A stretch of DNA of 7,543 nt from positions 1 through 7,543 of the forward strand of contig CAZVIQ010000042.1 of assembly GCA_964626795.1 (NCBI GenBank), written 5' to 3'. Below, piece by piece: positions 1 to 6,019 of the stretch. The notes beneath the pieces were generated by a model. The model saw only the letters and a list, made by a program, of their open reading frames with translations. It made no database searches and had not been told where the DNA came from. The translations under genes and the position numbers were made by a program. The DNA comes from RGIG1840 sp964626795 (GTDB lineage Bacteria > Bacillota_I > Bacilli_A > RF39 > UBA660). The stretch's first letter is position 1; each line of letters starts with the position of its first letter.

Positions 1-5
1 TTTTT

Positions 6-10
6 CCTCC
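6..10 (-). promoter_or_regulatory. Shine-Dalgarno site of a divergent gene starting off the left edge
   Basis: On the minus strand positions 10 to 6 read GGAGG, followed by an A-rich run to the edge of the window. It lies about 10 bases beyond the expected start site of the minus-strand promoter at 55-27, so the start codon should fall within a few bases outside the window. The gene itself is not visible. Confidence 0.55.
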
Positions 11-26
11 GATTTATTATGTTATA

Positions 27-55
27 ATTGTATTATTATATTTTATATTTGTCAA
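27..55 (-). promoter_or_regulatory. Sigma-A type promoter, minus strand, divergent from rplM
   Basis: Read on the minus strand, positions 55-50 are TTGACA (perfect -35) and 32-27 are TACAAT (5 of 6 for the -10), separated by 17 bases. Transcription would start near position 20, just ahead of the GGAGG at 10-6. The correct spacing plus a well-placed ribosome site makes chance unlikely. It drives an unseen gene to the left. Confidence 0.7.
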
Positions 56-142
56 GAATATGTGTTTATAGTCATAATCTGATATAAAATATTGTTTTTA
101 TAATAAAATATAGTAAAATCCAATGAGTTTTATCAAATTTTA

Positions 143-171
143 TTGACACTTTCAAGGGTTTTTAGTATAAT
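143..171 (+). promoter_or_regulatory. Consensus sigma-A promoter of the rplM-rpsI operon
   Basis: TTGACA at 143-148 and TATAAT at 166-171 are both perfect consensus hexamers at the ideal 17-base spacing. A/T tracts just upstream could act as an UP element. The start site should be about 178-180, giving a leader of roughly 70 bases before the rplM ATG at 251. Such strength fits a ribosomal-protein operon that is restrained afterwards at the RNA level. Confidence 0.88.
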
Positions 172-184
172 CATACTCGGTACA

Positions 185-233
185 TTTTGATGAGGAATTT
201 TATTTTTGGGAAGATTAAAGTTTCAAATCAAAG
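185..233 (+). ncRNA. Probable L13 ribosomal-protein leader (autoregulatory mRNA structure)
   Basis: The rplM 5' leader can fold into one long hairpin. An outer helix pairs 186-191 with 227-232 (6 bp, plus a possible 185-233 G-U). A small internal loop (GA at 192-193 opposite AA at 225-226) follows, then an inner helix pairs 194-202 with 216-224 (9 bp, two of them G-U), closed by a 13-base loop at 203-215 that contains GGGAAGAT. Low-GC Gram-positives often have an L13 leader RNA directly before rplM, thought to bind L13 and repress its own mRNA; position and size agree here. The outer helix abuts the ribosome site (AAGGG, 234-238), so its stabilisation could hinder initiation. The fold is seen in the sequence; membership of the known family is inferred and no covariance search was run. 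Confidence 0.62.
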
Positions 234-250
234 AAGGGATAGTAATAAAT

Positions 251-679
251 ATGAAAACATTTATGTTAAAAAAAGAGGAAGTTTCACGTAATTGGTATAT
301 TATAGATGCTGAAGGTAAAAATTTAGGTCGCGTTGCTACTAAAGCAGCACATATATTAAAAGGGAAACATAAAGTTACATATACTCCTCATATAGATTCA
401 GGAGATAATGTAATTATTATCAATGCATCTAAAGTAAATCTTACTGGAGATAAATTAGATAAGAAAATGTATTATAATCATTCAGGATATCAAAGTGGTC
501 TTAGAGTTAGAAGTGCTAGAACTATGAAAGAGAATTATCCGGTTGAAATGGTTGAAAGAGCTATAAAAGGTATGCTTCCACATAATAGACTTGGAAGACA
601 AATGTATAAGAAATTATTTGTTTATGAAAATGCTGATCATAAACACAATGCTCAAAAACCAGAAAGTATAGAAATATAG
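251..679 (+). CDS. rplM: 50S ribosomal protein L13
   Basis: Encodes L13 (142 aa, the usual bacterial length), an early-assembling protein of the large ribosomal subunit. Family hallmarks are NWYIIDAEGKNLGRVAT near residues 13-29, GKHKVTYTPHID, GDNVIIINASKVNLTG, and the C-terminal KGMLPHNRLGRQMYKKL followed by AQKPE. I chose ATG 251 because it follows AAGGG (234-238) by 12 bases and gives the normal N-terminus. An in-frame TTG at 206 would add 15 residues, but it lies inside the loop of the leader hairpin and has no ribosome site. It is the first gene of a two-gene operon with rpsI, whose SD overlaps the rplM stop codon, suggesting coupled translation. Expression is probably feedback-controlled through the upstream leader. 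Stop is TAG. Confidence 0.97.
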   Translation: MKTFMLKKEEVSRNWYIIDAEGKNLGRVATKAAHILKGKHKVTYTPHIDSGDNVIIINASKVNLTGDKLDKKMYYNHSGYQSGLRVRSARTMKENYPVEMVERAIKGMLPHNRLGRQMYKKLFVYENADHKHNAQKPESIEI

Positions 680-688
680 GAGGATATT

Positions 689-1084
689 ATGGCAAAAGAA
701 AATACATGGAAAGCTACAGGAAGAAGAAAAAGAAGTATTGCTAGAGTAATATTAACAAACGGAAAAGGAAAAATAACTGTAAATGGTCAGGATGTTCATG
801 AATATATGCCTTATGAGACATTAGTAATGGATTTAAAACAACCTTTAAATATAACTGATACTGAAAACACTTTTGATATAGAAGTAAAAGTTAATGGTGG
901 TGGTTTTACTGGTCAGACAGGCGCTATCCGTTTAGGAATTGCCAGAGCATTAATGCTTTATAATTCTGAATTTAGAAGTGATTTGAAAAATGCTGGAATG
1001 GTAACTCGTGATGCTAGAATTAAAGAACGTAAGAAATACGGTCTTAAGAAAGCTAGACGTGCTCCACAATTCAGTAAGAGATAG
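689..1084 (+). CDS. rpsI: 30S ribosomal protein S9
   Basis: Encodes S9 (131 aa, normal length), a protein of the small-subunit head whose C-terminal tail reaches the P-site tRNA. Diagnostic features are the N-terminal ATGRRKRSIARV, the central GGGFTGQTGAIRLGIARAL (about residues 70-88), and the basic tail DARIKERKKYGLKKARRAPQFSKR ending in the conserved SKR. The start ATG 689 is preceded by a strong SD, AGGAGG at 678-683, which overlaps the TAG stop of rplM, so the two are very likely co-transcribed and translationally coupled. rplM-rpsI is the near-universal bacterial order. An intrinsic terminator begins 5 bases after the stop. Nothing is unusual in the protein. Confidence 0.97.
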   Translation: MAKENTWKATGRRKRSIARVILTNGKGKITVNGQDVHEYMPYETLVMDLKQPLNITDTENTFDIEVKVNGGGFTGQTGAIRLGIARALMLYNSEFRSDLKNAGMVTRDARIKERKKYGLKKARRAPQFSKR

Positions 1085-1089
1085 AAAAC

Positions 1090-1122
1090 AAAACTTTGTT
1101 TTAAAAAACGAAGTTTTTTTTT
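1090..1122 (+). terminator. Rho-independent terminator of the rplM-rpsI operon
   Basis: Positions 1090-1101 pair with 1106-1117 (about 12 bp with one T-G wobble) around a 4-base loop, and the 3' arm runs into nine consecutive T (1114-1122). Only two G-C pairs are present, as usual in genomes this AT-rich. It starts 5 bases after the rpsI stop and separates the ribosomal operon from the abi gene. Confidence 0.8.
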
Positions 1123-1138
1123 GAAAAAATTATACAAA

Positions 1139-1179
1139 ATTTAGATTTTAAGCTTATATTTAGATTTTAAGCTTATATT
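1139..1179 (+). repeat. Tandem direct repeat, 19-bp unit, about 2.2 copies, with an internal palindrome
   Basis: A 19-base unit (1140-1158) is repeated exactly at 1159-1177, and the identity continues one base to the left and two to the right. Each copy contains the perfect 8-base palindrome TAAGCTTA (1149-1156 and 1168-1175), so two identical dyads sit 19 bp apart, nearly two helical turns. This suits a site for a dimeric regulator on one DNA face, upstream of the abi promoter. A TATAAT at 1179-1184 adjoins it but has no good -35. A neutral slippage duplication is the alternative. The repeat is seen; a regulatory role is inferred. Confidence 0.9.
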
Positions 1180-1204
1180 ATAATACAAAAATTTTTAAAT
1201 TAAT

Positions 1205-1231
1205 AAAAATTATGTGAAAATCATAATTTTT
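1205..1231 (+). repeat. Inverted repeat just upstream of the abi promoter
   Basis: AAAAATTATG at 1205-1214 is a perfect inverted copy of CATAATTTTT at 1222-1231, with a 7-base spacer. The right arm ends 3 bases before the -35 hexamer at 1235, a typical operator location. It could also act as a weak terminator for readthrough from rpsI because T continues to 1232, but each stem has only one G-C pair. Arms so AT-rich can arise by chance here. Confidence 0.6.
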
Positions 1232-1234
1232 TGA

Positions 1235-1262
1235 TTGATAATCTTTTAGGAAATGTTATAAT
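1235..1262 (+). promoter_or_regulatory. Promoter of the abi gene (extended -10)
   Basis: TTGATA at 1235-1240 (5 of 6) and TATAAT at 1257-1262 (perfect) are 16 bases apart, and TG at 1254-1255 makes an extended -10 (TGTTATAAT). The predicted start near 1269 leaves a leader of only about a dozen bases. The ribosome site AGGTGA at 1271-1276, which matches the anti-SD complement AGGAGGTGATC, sits at its extreme 5' end, with 4 bases before the GTG start codon. Confidence 0.72.
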
Positions 1263-1280
1263 TTTATAGTAGGTGAGAGC

Positions 1281-2210
1281 GTGTCAGAGAAAGTGTTTAA
1301 AAATTTAGATGAGCAGATTGAAATATTATTAGATAAAGAGCTTGAAATTAATAATGTTGAGTATGCTAAGACTGTTCTTTTAAGAGAAAATTATTTTTTT
1401 CTTATGGGATATAGACATGCTTTTTTAAAACCAGACGGAAGAAAACACTTTATTAAGGGGACTACATTTGAAGAATTGTATTCGCTTTTCTCATTTGATA
1501 GAAAATTTAGAAATATTATTTTTAAAAATCTACTTATTGTAGAAAACAACTATAAATCTATATTCAGCTATGTAATGAGTAAAAAATATGGATATAAAGA
1601 AAGAGATTATTTGGATGTTCATAATTTTGATGAGTCTAAGTTAAAGTCTAAACAAATAAATGATTTGCTTAGAAAACTTAAAAGACAGATTAGAGTAAAT
1701 GGTGGTCAGCATCAAGCTACTAGTCACTATATCAATAATTATGGTTACATACCTATGTGGATTGGTATAAAAGTAATAAGTTTTGGTATAATGAGCGAAA
1801 TGTTTAGTATATTAAAATTAGAAGATAAAAAGAGCATTACAGAATTATATAATATAGATGAAGAAGATTTTGAAATATATTTACCGATTTTGGCAAATTA
1901 CAGAAATTTATGTGCTCATGAAGATATATTGTTCAATCATTTTACTCAAAGAATAATACCGGATGGTAAATATCATAAACTTATGAACATAGATAAAACA
2001 GATGGAGAATATGTTTATGGTAAAAATGATATTTTTGCATTAATTATTATATTAAAATCTCTATTAACTAAAGATGATTTTAAAATGATGATGAATGAAA
2101 TAATATATGAAATAGATATACTTCAGTCAAAAATTAAAAGTATTGGAATTGATAAGGTTTTAAATCTTATGGGCTTTCCACTTAATTATAAAGATATTAT
2201 GTATATATAA
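1281..2210 (+). CDS. Abi_2 family (AbiD/AbiF-like) abortive-infection protein with HEPN motif
   Basis: A 309-residue protein of the Abi_2 family, which includes lactococcal phage-exclusion proteins AbiD and AbiF; members are predicted HEPN-fold ribonucleases. The N-terminus has the family pattern (KNLDEQIEILLDKELEI, then LLRENYFFLMGYRHAFL near 33-49). HYINNYGYIPMWIGIKVISFG at 149-169 matches the usual 'HY..YG.iP.W' block, and NYRNLCAHEDILFN at 206-219 contains the HEPN catalytic motif R-x4-H (R208, H213). All key residues are present, so it should be active. GTG at 1281 is the start: it follows AGGTGA by 4 bases and gives the family N-terminus, while the next Met is residue 42. No signal peptide or membrane segment is seen. 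It has its own promoter and lies 18 bases before htrA. No antitoxin gene is adjacent. Family assignment is firm; the antiphage role here is inferred. Confidence 0.88.
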   Translation: MSEKVFKNLDEQIEILLDKELEINNVEYAKTVLLRENYFFLMGYRHAFLKPDGRKHFIKGTTFEELYSLFSFDRKFRNIIFKNLLIVENNYKSIFSYVMSKKYGYKERDYLDVHNFDESKLKSKQINDLLRKLKRQIRVNGGQHQATSHYINNYGYIPMWIGIKVISFGIMSEMFSILKLEDKKSITELYNIDEEDFEIYLPILANYRNLCAHEDILFNHFTQRIIPDGKYHKLMNIDKTDGEYVYGKNDIFALIIILKSLLTKDDFKMMMNEIIYEIDILQSKIKSIGIDKVLNLMGFPLNYKDIMYI

Positions 2211-2228
2211 GGAGATGATTATAATTAT

Positions 2229-3314
2229 ATGAAGAATATAAAAAGGGCTGTAATATATATTACAACTGTTATTCTAAGTATTTTTGTAGGTTTTGTGGGG
2301 ATGTATGCACTTTTGTATTTTTATCCCCAGAGTATTGTAACGTTAGTTAGTAAAAATGAAGTAACTTTAACTGATAAAGGTATTTCTGATGGTGTTGGAA
2401 ATATATATGATGCAGTAGTAGTGGTTGAGACGTATACAAATGATACACTTACTGGTACAGGTACCGGATTTGTATATGATAAAGATGATGACAATGGATA
2501 TATAATGACTAATCATCATGTAATTGAAAGTGGCAATGTTATAAAAATTATATATTCTAATGACACAGTAGCTAATGCAACTTTAGTTGATAGCGATGAA
2601 TACGCAGATATAGCAGTTTTAAAAGTTGATAAAAATTCTATATTATCTATAGCGACTTTAGGAAGTTATGAAAATTCTAAAGTAGGAGATACAGTTTTCA
2701 CAATTGGAGCTCCTATGGGTAAAGATTATAAAGGAACCGTAACAAGAGGAATTGTAAGCGGAAGAGATAGGCTTGTTTCTGTAAGTACAAATAATGGAAT
2801 AAGTGACTGGATAATGAAAGTTATGCAGACAGATGCCGCAATAAATCCTGGTAACAGTGGTGGACCTTTATGTAATATAAATGGTGAAGTAATTGGTATA
2901 ACTTCAATGAAAATAGTTCAGTCTTCTGTTGAAGGAATAGGATTTGCAATACCTATTGAAGATGCAAAGGAAATAGCAAAATCTTTACTTTCCGGAGGTG
3001 TTGAAAGACCGTATATTGGTATTGAAATGACAGGAGTATCAGATACTTATAGTTTGATGCGTTCTGGAATCTCCTTAGACAGTAGTGTTAAATCCGGAGT
3101 TGTAATAGTAAGCGTAGTGGATGATAGTCCTGCAAGAAAAAGTGGTCTTGAAAAAGGAGATATTATAGTTAAAGTAGGAGATTATGATGTCTCGAACGTA
3201 GCTGAATTCAGATACCATCTTTATAAATATAAAGTAGGAGATACCATAGATATAAAAGTTATTAGATCAAATGATACTAAAACTATGAAAGTAAAGTTGG
3301 GAAAAAGTTCTTAA
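2229..3314 (+). CDS. htrA: HtrA/DegP-family membrane-anchored serine protease with PDZ domain
   Basis: A 361-residue trypsin-like protease for extracytoplasmic protein quality control. A basic N-terminus (MKNIKR) precedes one transmembrane segment (about 7-31), so the rest should lie outside the membrane. The protease domain (about 57-255) has the full catalytic triad: H97 in TNHHV, D127 in YADIAVL, and S210 in NPGNSGGPL. One PDZ domain follows (about 260-358), with a carboxylate-loop-like YIGIEM and the core SPARKSGLEKGDIIVKVGD. Length and order match Gram-positive HtrA. It is 18 bases after abi with no terminator between, so it is probably co-transcribed. The ribosome site AAGGAG (2209-2214) overlaps the abi stop but lies 14 bases from ATG 2229, a long gap; no in-frame start is nearer. 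It is not a cytoplasmic protease effector, since the catalytic domain is predicted outside. Confidence 0.93.
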   Translation: MKNIKRAVIYITTVILSIFVGFVGMYALLYFYPQSIVTLVSKNEVTLTDKGISDGVGNIYDAVVVVETYTNDTLTGTGTGFVYDKDDDNGYIMTNHHVIESGNVIKIIYSNDTVANATLVDSDEYADIAVLKVDKNSILSIATLGSYENSKVGDTVFTIGAPMGKDYKGTVTRGIVSGRDRLVSVSTNNGISDWIMKVMQTDAAINPGNSGGPLCNINGEVIGITSMKIVQSSVEGIGFAIPIEDAKEIAKSLLSGGVERPYIGIEMTGVSDTYSLMRSGISLDSSVKSGVVIVSVVDDSPARKSGLEKGDIIVKVGDYDVSNVAEFRYHLYKYKVGDTIDIKVIRSNDTKTMKVKLGKSS

Positions 3315-3323
3315 CTTTTTTTC
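3299..3323 (+). terminator. Weak hairpin over the htrA stop codon, possible leaky terminator
   Basis: Positions 3299-3309 can pair with 3313-3323 around a 3-base loop (11 bp, two G-U). The 3' arm includes a run of seven T (3316-3322), but no T run lies beyond the stem and only two G-C pairs exist. It covers the htrA TAA. It may reduce rather than stop transcription into the ATPase gene. Confidence 0.35.
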
Positions 3324-3339
3324 TTATTCAATATATAAT
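3311..3339 (+). promoter_or_regulatory. Candidate promoter for the P-type ATPase gene
   Basis: TTAACT at 3311-3316 (4 of 6) and TATAAT at 3334-3339 (perfect) are 17 bases apart, placing the start near 3346. The ribosome site AGGAG (3350-3354) lies 6 bases before ATG 3361, so this would again be a short-leader mRNA. The weak -35 and AT-rich background make it tentative; the ATPase could instead be the third gene of an abi-htrA transcript. Confidence 0.42.
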
Positions 3340-3360
3340 TATAGATAATAGGAGATTAGC

Positions 3361-5991
3361 ATGGAATATTATAAAAAAGAAGTAAAAGAAATATTTGAAG
3401 AACTAAATATAAGTGAAAAAGGCTTATCTGATAAAGATATAAATTCTAGAACAGAAAAGTATGGCTTAAATGTGTTGCCAAAGAAAAGAAAAGAAAATAT
3501 ATTAAAAATATTTTTTCATCAGATTAATGATCCAATAATATATCTTCTTTTTGTTGCTTCTTTATTTTCTTTTATAGTAAATGAAAAACTTGATGCTTTT
3601 GTTATACTTTTTATTGTGTTTCTTGATGCCTTTATTGGAATGTTTGAAGAAGTTAAAGCAAGAAAAAATGCTGAATCTTTACAAAATATGATTAAAATTG
3701 AAACTAAAGTATTAAGAAACGGAAAAGAAGTAATTATAGATTCCTCTCTTGTTGTGCCTGGTGATATTGTGTTGTTAGAATCAGGAGGTAAAGTTCCTGC
3801 TGATTTGAGAATTTTTGAAAGTAAAAATCTTACTGTTGATGAATCAATACTCACTGGTGAAAGTATCAGTGCAATTAAAAATTCTCAGGTAATTAAAAAA
3901 AACATCAATTTATCTGATAGAGCAAATATGCTTTATGCTGGAACTTCAGTAATGACTGGAAGATGCAAAGCTATAGTTGTTGAAATTGGAAGTAATACTG
4001 AAATTGGTAAAATAGCAAGTACTGTGAGTGAAACTAAAGAAGCAAAAAGTCCTTTGAAAATCAGAATGGAAAAGTTTTCAAAACAAATATCTTTATTAGT
4101 ACTTGCGGTCGCTGTTTTAGTAACAATATCTTTGGTGAATAAAGGCTTTTCTTTTACAGAAATATTTTTATCAGTTGTTGCGCTTTCTGTATCAGCAATG
4201 CCTGAAGGATTACCACTTGCGATGACTATGGCATTAACAGTGGGTTCTAATAGAATGTCTAAAAAGAAAGTAATAGTTAAAAAATTAAATGCAGTAGAAA
4301 GTCTAGGAAGCTGCACTGTAATTGCAAGTGATAAAACAGGAACACTTACTGTTAATGAACAAACTGCAAAAAAAATCATTTTACCAGATGGAAAATTCTA
4401 TGAAATCGAAGGTGAAGGCTATAATGAAAACGGAAAAATAATAGGTGAAAACTTTGAATATGCTGAATATATTAGCAAACTTGGTTTTATAAATAATGAA
4501 GCTGTATTTAAAAAAGAAATAAATGGGTATCAGATATATGGAGACTCTATTGATATTGCATTTTTAGTTTTAGCTAAAAAGCTTGGAGTATCTGACAGCG
4601 TTCATAAACTTGAAATTATTCCATATGAGTCAGAAAATAAATATTCAGCAGTTTTCTATAGAGAAGAAAATAAAGTAAAATGTACAGCTAAAGGAAGTCC
4701 AGAAAAAATAATTGAGTTTTGTAATCATATGTTTAAAAATGATAAGAAAATACCAATAGATAAAGAAATTATAATTAAACAAAATGCTGAACTAGCAAGA
4801 GAAGGATTTAGGGTTATTGCTTTATGTGACGGTGAAGTTTCTGGGATTTCTAAAAAGCTAGAAAATCTTACTTTTATAGGTCTAGTCGCATTTATTGATC
4901 CTGTTAGAAGAGATGCTAAAAAAGCTATTAAAGAATGTTTTAATGCAGGAATAAAAGTAATAATGATAACAGGAGATCATCCACTTACTGCATCTTCAAT
5001 TGCAAAAGAACTAAATTTAATAGAAACTGAAAACGAAATTGCATCTTCTGATGAAATAGAAAGAATATTTAATTTAGGAGAGAAAAAATTTGATGATTTT
5101 ATAAGATCAAAAAAAGTGTTTAGTAGAGTTACACCTGTACAGAAACTGGAAATTATTAATTCATTAAAAAGGCAAGGAGAATTTGTCGCGGTTACTGGTG
5201 ATGGAGTTAATGATGCCCCTGCAATTAAAAGTGCTAATTTAGGTATAGCAATGGGTAGCGGTACTGATGTTGCTAAAGAAACTGCTCAAATGATAATTAT
5301 GGATGATAGTTTTAAATCTATAGTAACTGGAATTAAAGAAGGAAGAATTGCTTACAATAATATAAGGAAGATTTCTTATTTACTATTATCTTGTGGGATT
5401 GCAGAAGTGTTGTTTTTTCTCTTATCAATGATATTTAATTTACCTCTTCCATTACTTGCAATACAGCTTTTATGGCTAAATGTTGTTACTGATGGACTTC
5501 AGGATATAGCACTTTCGCTTGAAAAAGAAGATGATGACGTAATGAAGGATTCACCCAGAAATACAAAAGAAAGTATTTTTAACAGGTTATTTATAAAAGA
5601 AACATTAGTAGCGGGAACTTATATTGGAATTCTGGTATTTGTTTTATGGATATTTCTTATAAAGAAATTTAATGTAGAGACTAATATTGCTCGAGGATAT
5701 ATAATGGCTTTCATGGTATTTCTTCAGAACATGCATGTTCTTAACTGTAGAAGTGAAAAAAAGAGTGTTTTTAAATATTCCTTTAAGACTAATCCTTTTG
5801 TAATAGTTACAATTATAAGTGCAACTTTACTTCAAATATTGATCATGGAAGTAGAATCGCTTAGTAAATTATTAAAAACTCACAGTATAAGAATAGATCA
5901 TTTATTAATGTTATTCGTTCTTAGTACTACTATAATTGGAGCAATGGAAATATTTAAAAAAATTAATTTTAGAAAAAATAAAAAAGATTAA
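3361..5991 (+). CDS. P-type cation-transporting ATPase, Ca2+-pump (P2) type
   Basis: An 876-residue P-type ATPase that uses ATP to move cations, probably exporting Ca2+, across the cytoplasmic membrane. Visible parts are an N-terminal cation-ATPase domain (about 3-65), the actuator loop TGES (165-168), the M4 site PEGLP (281-285), the phosphorylation motif DKTGTLT (D324), the nucleotide-site KGSPE (444-448), TGDH (537-540) and the hinge TGDGVNDAPA (612-621). About ten membrane helices fit: two near 55-95, two near 242-292, six from 671 to 865. M4 E282 and M6 N707, T710 and D711 match Ca2+ ligands of SERCA (E309, N796, T799, D800), and M5 E682 matches E771. However, SERCA N768 is glycine here (G679), and M6 reads TDGLQD instead of TDGLPA, so specificity is less certain. 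No calmodulin-binding or heavy-metal domain is seen. The start ATG follows AGGAG by 6 bases. Confidence 0.93.
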   Translation: MEYYKKEVKEIFEELNISEKGLSDKDINSRTEKYGLNVLPKKRKENILKIFFHQINDPIIYLLFVASLFSFIVNEKLDAFVILFIVFLDAFIGMFEEVKARKNAESLQNMIKIETKVLRNGKEVIIDSSLVVPGDIVLLESGGKVPADLRIFESKNLTVDESILTGESISAIKNSQVIKKNINLSDRANMLYAGTSVMTGRCKAIVVEIGSNTEIGKIASTVSETKEAKSPLKIRMEKFSKQISLLVLAVAVLVTISLVNKGFSFTEIFLSVVALSVSAMPEGLPLAMTMALTVGSNRMSKKKVIVKKLNAVESLGSCTVIASDKTGTLTVNEQTAKKIILPDGKFYEIEGEGYNENGKIIGENFEYAEYISKLGFINNEAVFKKEINGYQIYGDSIDIAFLVLAKKLGVSDSVHKLEIIPYESENKYSAVFYREENKVKCTAKGSPEKIIEFCNHMFKNDKKIPIDKEIIIKQNAELAREGFRVIALCDGEVSGISKKLENLTFIGLVAFIDPVRRDAKKAIKECFNAGIKVIMITGDHPLTASSIAKELNLIETENEIASSDEIERIFNLGEKKFDDFIRSKKVFSRVTPVQKLEIINSLKRQGEFVAVTGDGVNDAPAIKSANLGIAMGSGTDVAKETAQMIIMDDSFKSIVTGIKEGRIAYNNIRKISYLLLSCGIAEVLFFLLSMIFNLPLPLLAIQLLWLNVVTDGLQDIALSLEKEDDDVMKDSPRNTKESIFNRLFIKETLVAGTYIGILVFVLWIFLIKKFNVETNIARGYIMAFMVFLQNMHVLNCRSEKKSVFKYSFKTNPFVIVTIISATLLQILIMEVESLSKLLKTHSIRIDHLLMLFVLSTTIIGAMEIFKKINFRKNKKD

Positions 5992-6017
5992 TTTATATTA
6001 AAAAGCAATCTTTTTTT
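5980..6017. terminator. Bidirectional terminator between convergent genes
   Basis: Positions 5980-5989 (AAAAAAGATT) pair with 6007-6016 (AATCTTTTTT), a 10-bp stem with a 17-base loop. Seven T (6011-6017) follow on the plus strand, and the A run at 5980-5985 with further A at 5972-5978 gives the T tract on the minus strand. It overlaps the last codons of the ATPase gene and ends 2 bases before the deaminase stop codon, so it can serve both genes. The large loop and single G-C pair suggest moderate strength. Confidence 0.68.
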
Positions 6018-6019
6018 AT

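Noticed and set aside
20..28. Plus-strand extended -10 TGTTATAAT
   Set aside because: No usable -35 is visible, it overlaps the much better minus-strand promoter, and no plus-strand gene follows before the strong rplM promoter at 143-171.
206..250. TTG start at 206 extending rplM by 15 residues
   Set aside because: The TTG is in the apical loop of the leader hairpin with no ribosome site before it; ATG 251 has AAGGG upstream and gives the standard L13 N-terminus.
1179..1184. TATAAT next to the tandem repeat as a second abi promoter
   Set aside because: No recognisable -35 at 16-18 bases, and TATAAT is frequent by chance in this composition; the promoter at 1235-1262 is better in every respect.
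2215..2232. Five-codon ORF (ATG 2215 to TGA 2230-2232) overlapping the htrA start as ATGA, a possible leader peptide
   Set aside because: Its ATG directly adjoins GGAG with zero spacing, so it cannot use that ribosome site, and the all-isoleucine content is what random AT-rich DNA gives.
3519..4379. Minus-strand reading frames inside the ATPase gene (3519-3854 and 3933-4379)
   Set aside because: They lie wholly opposite a gene with complete P-type ATPase motifs, and their translations show no recognisable family.
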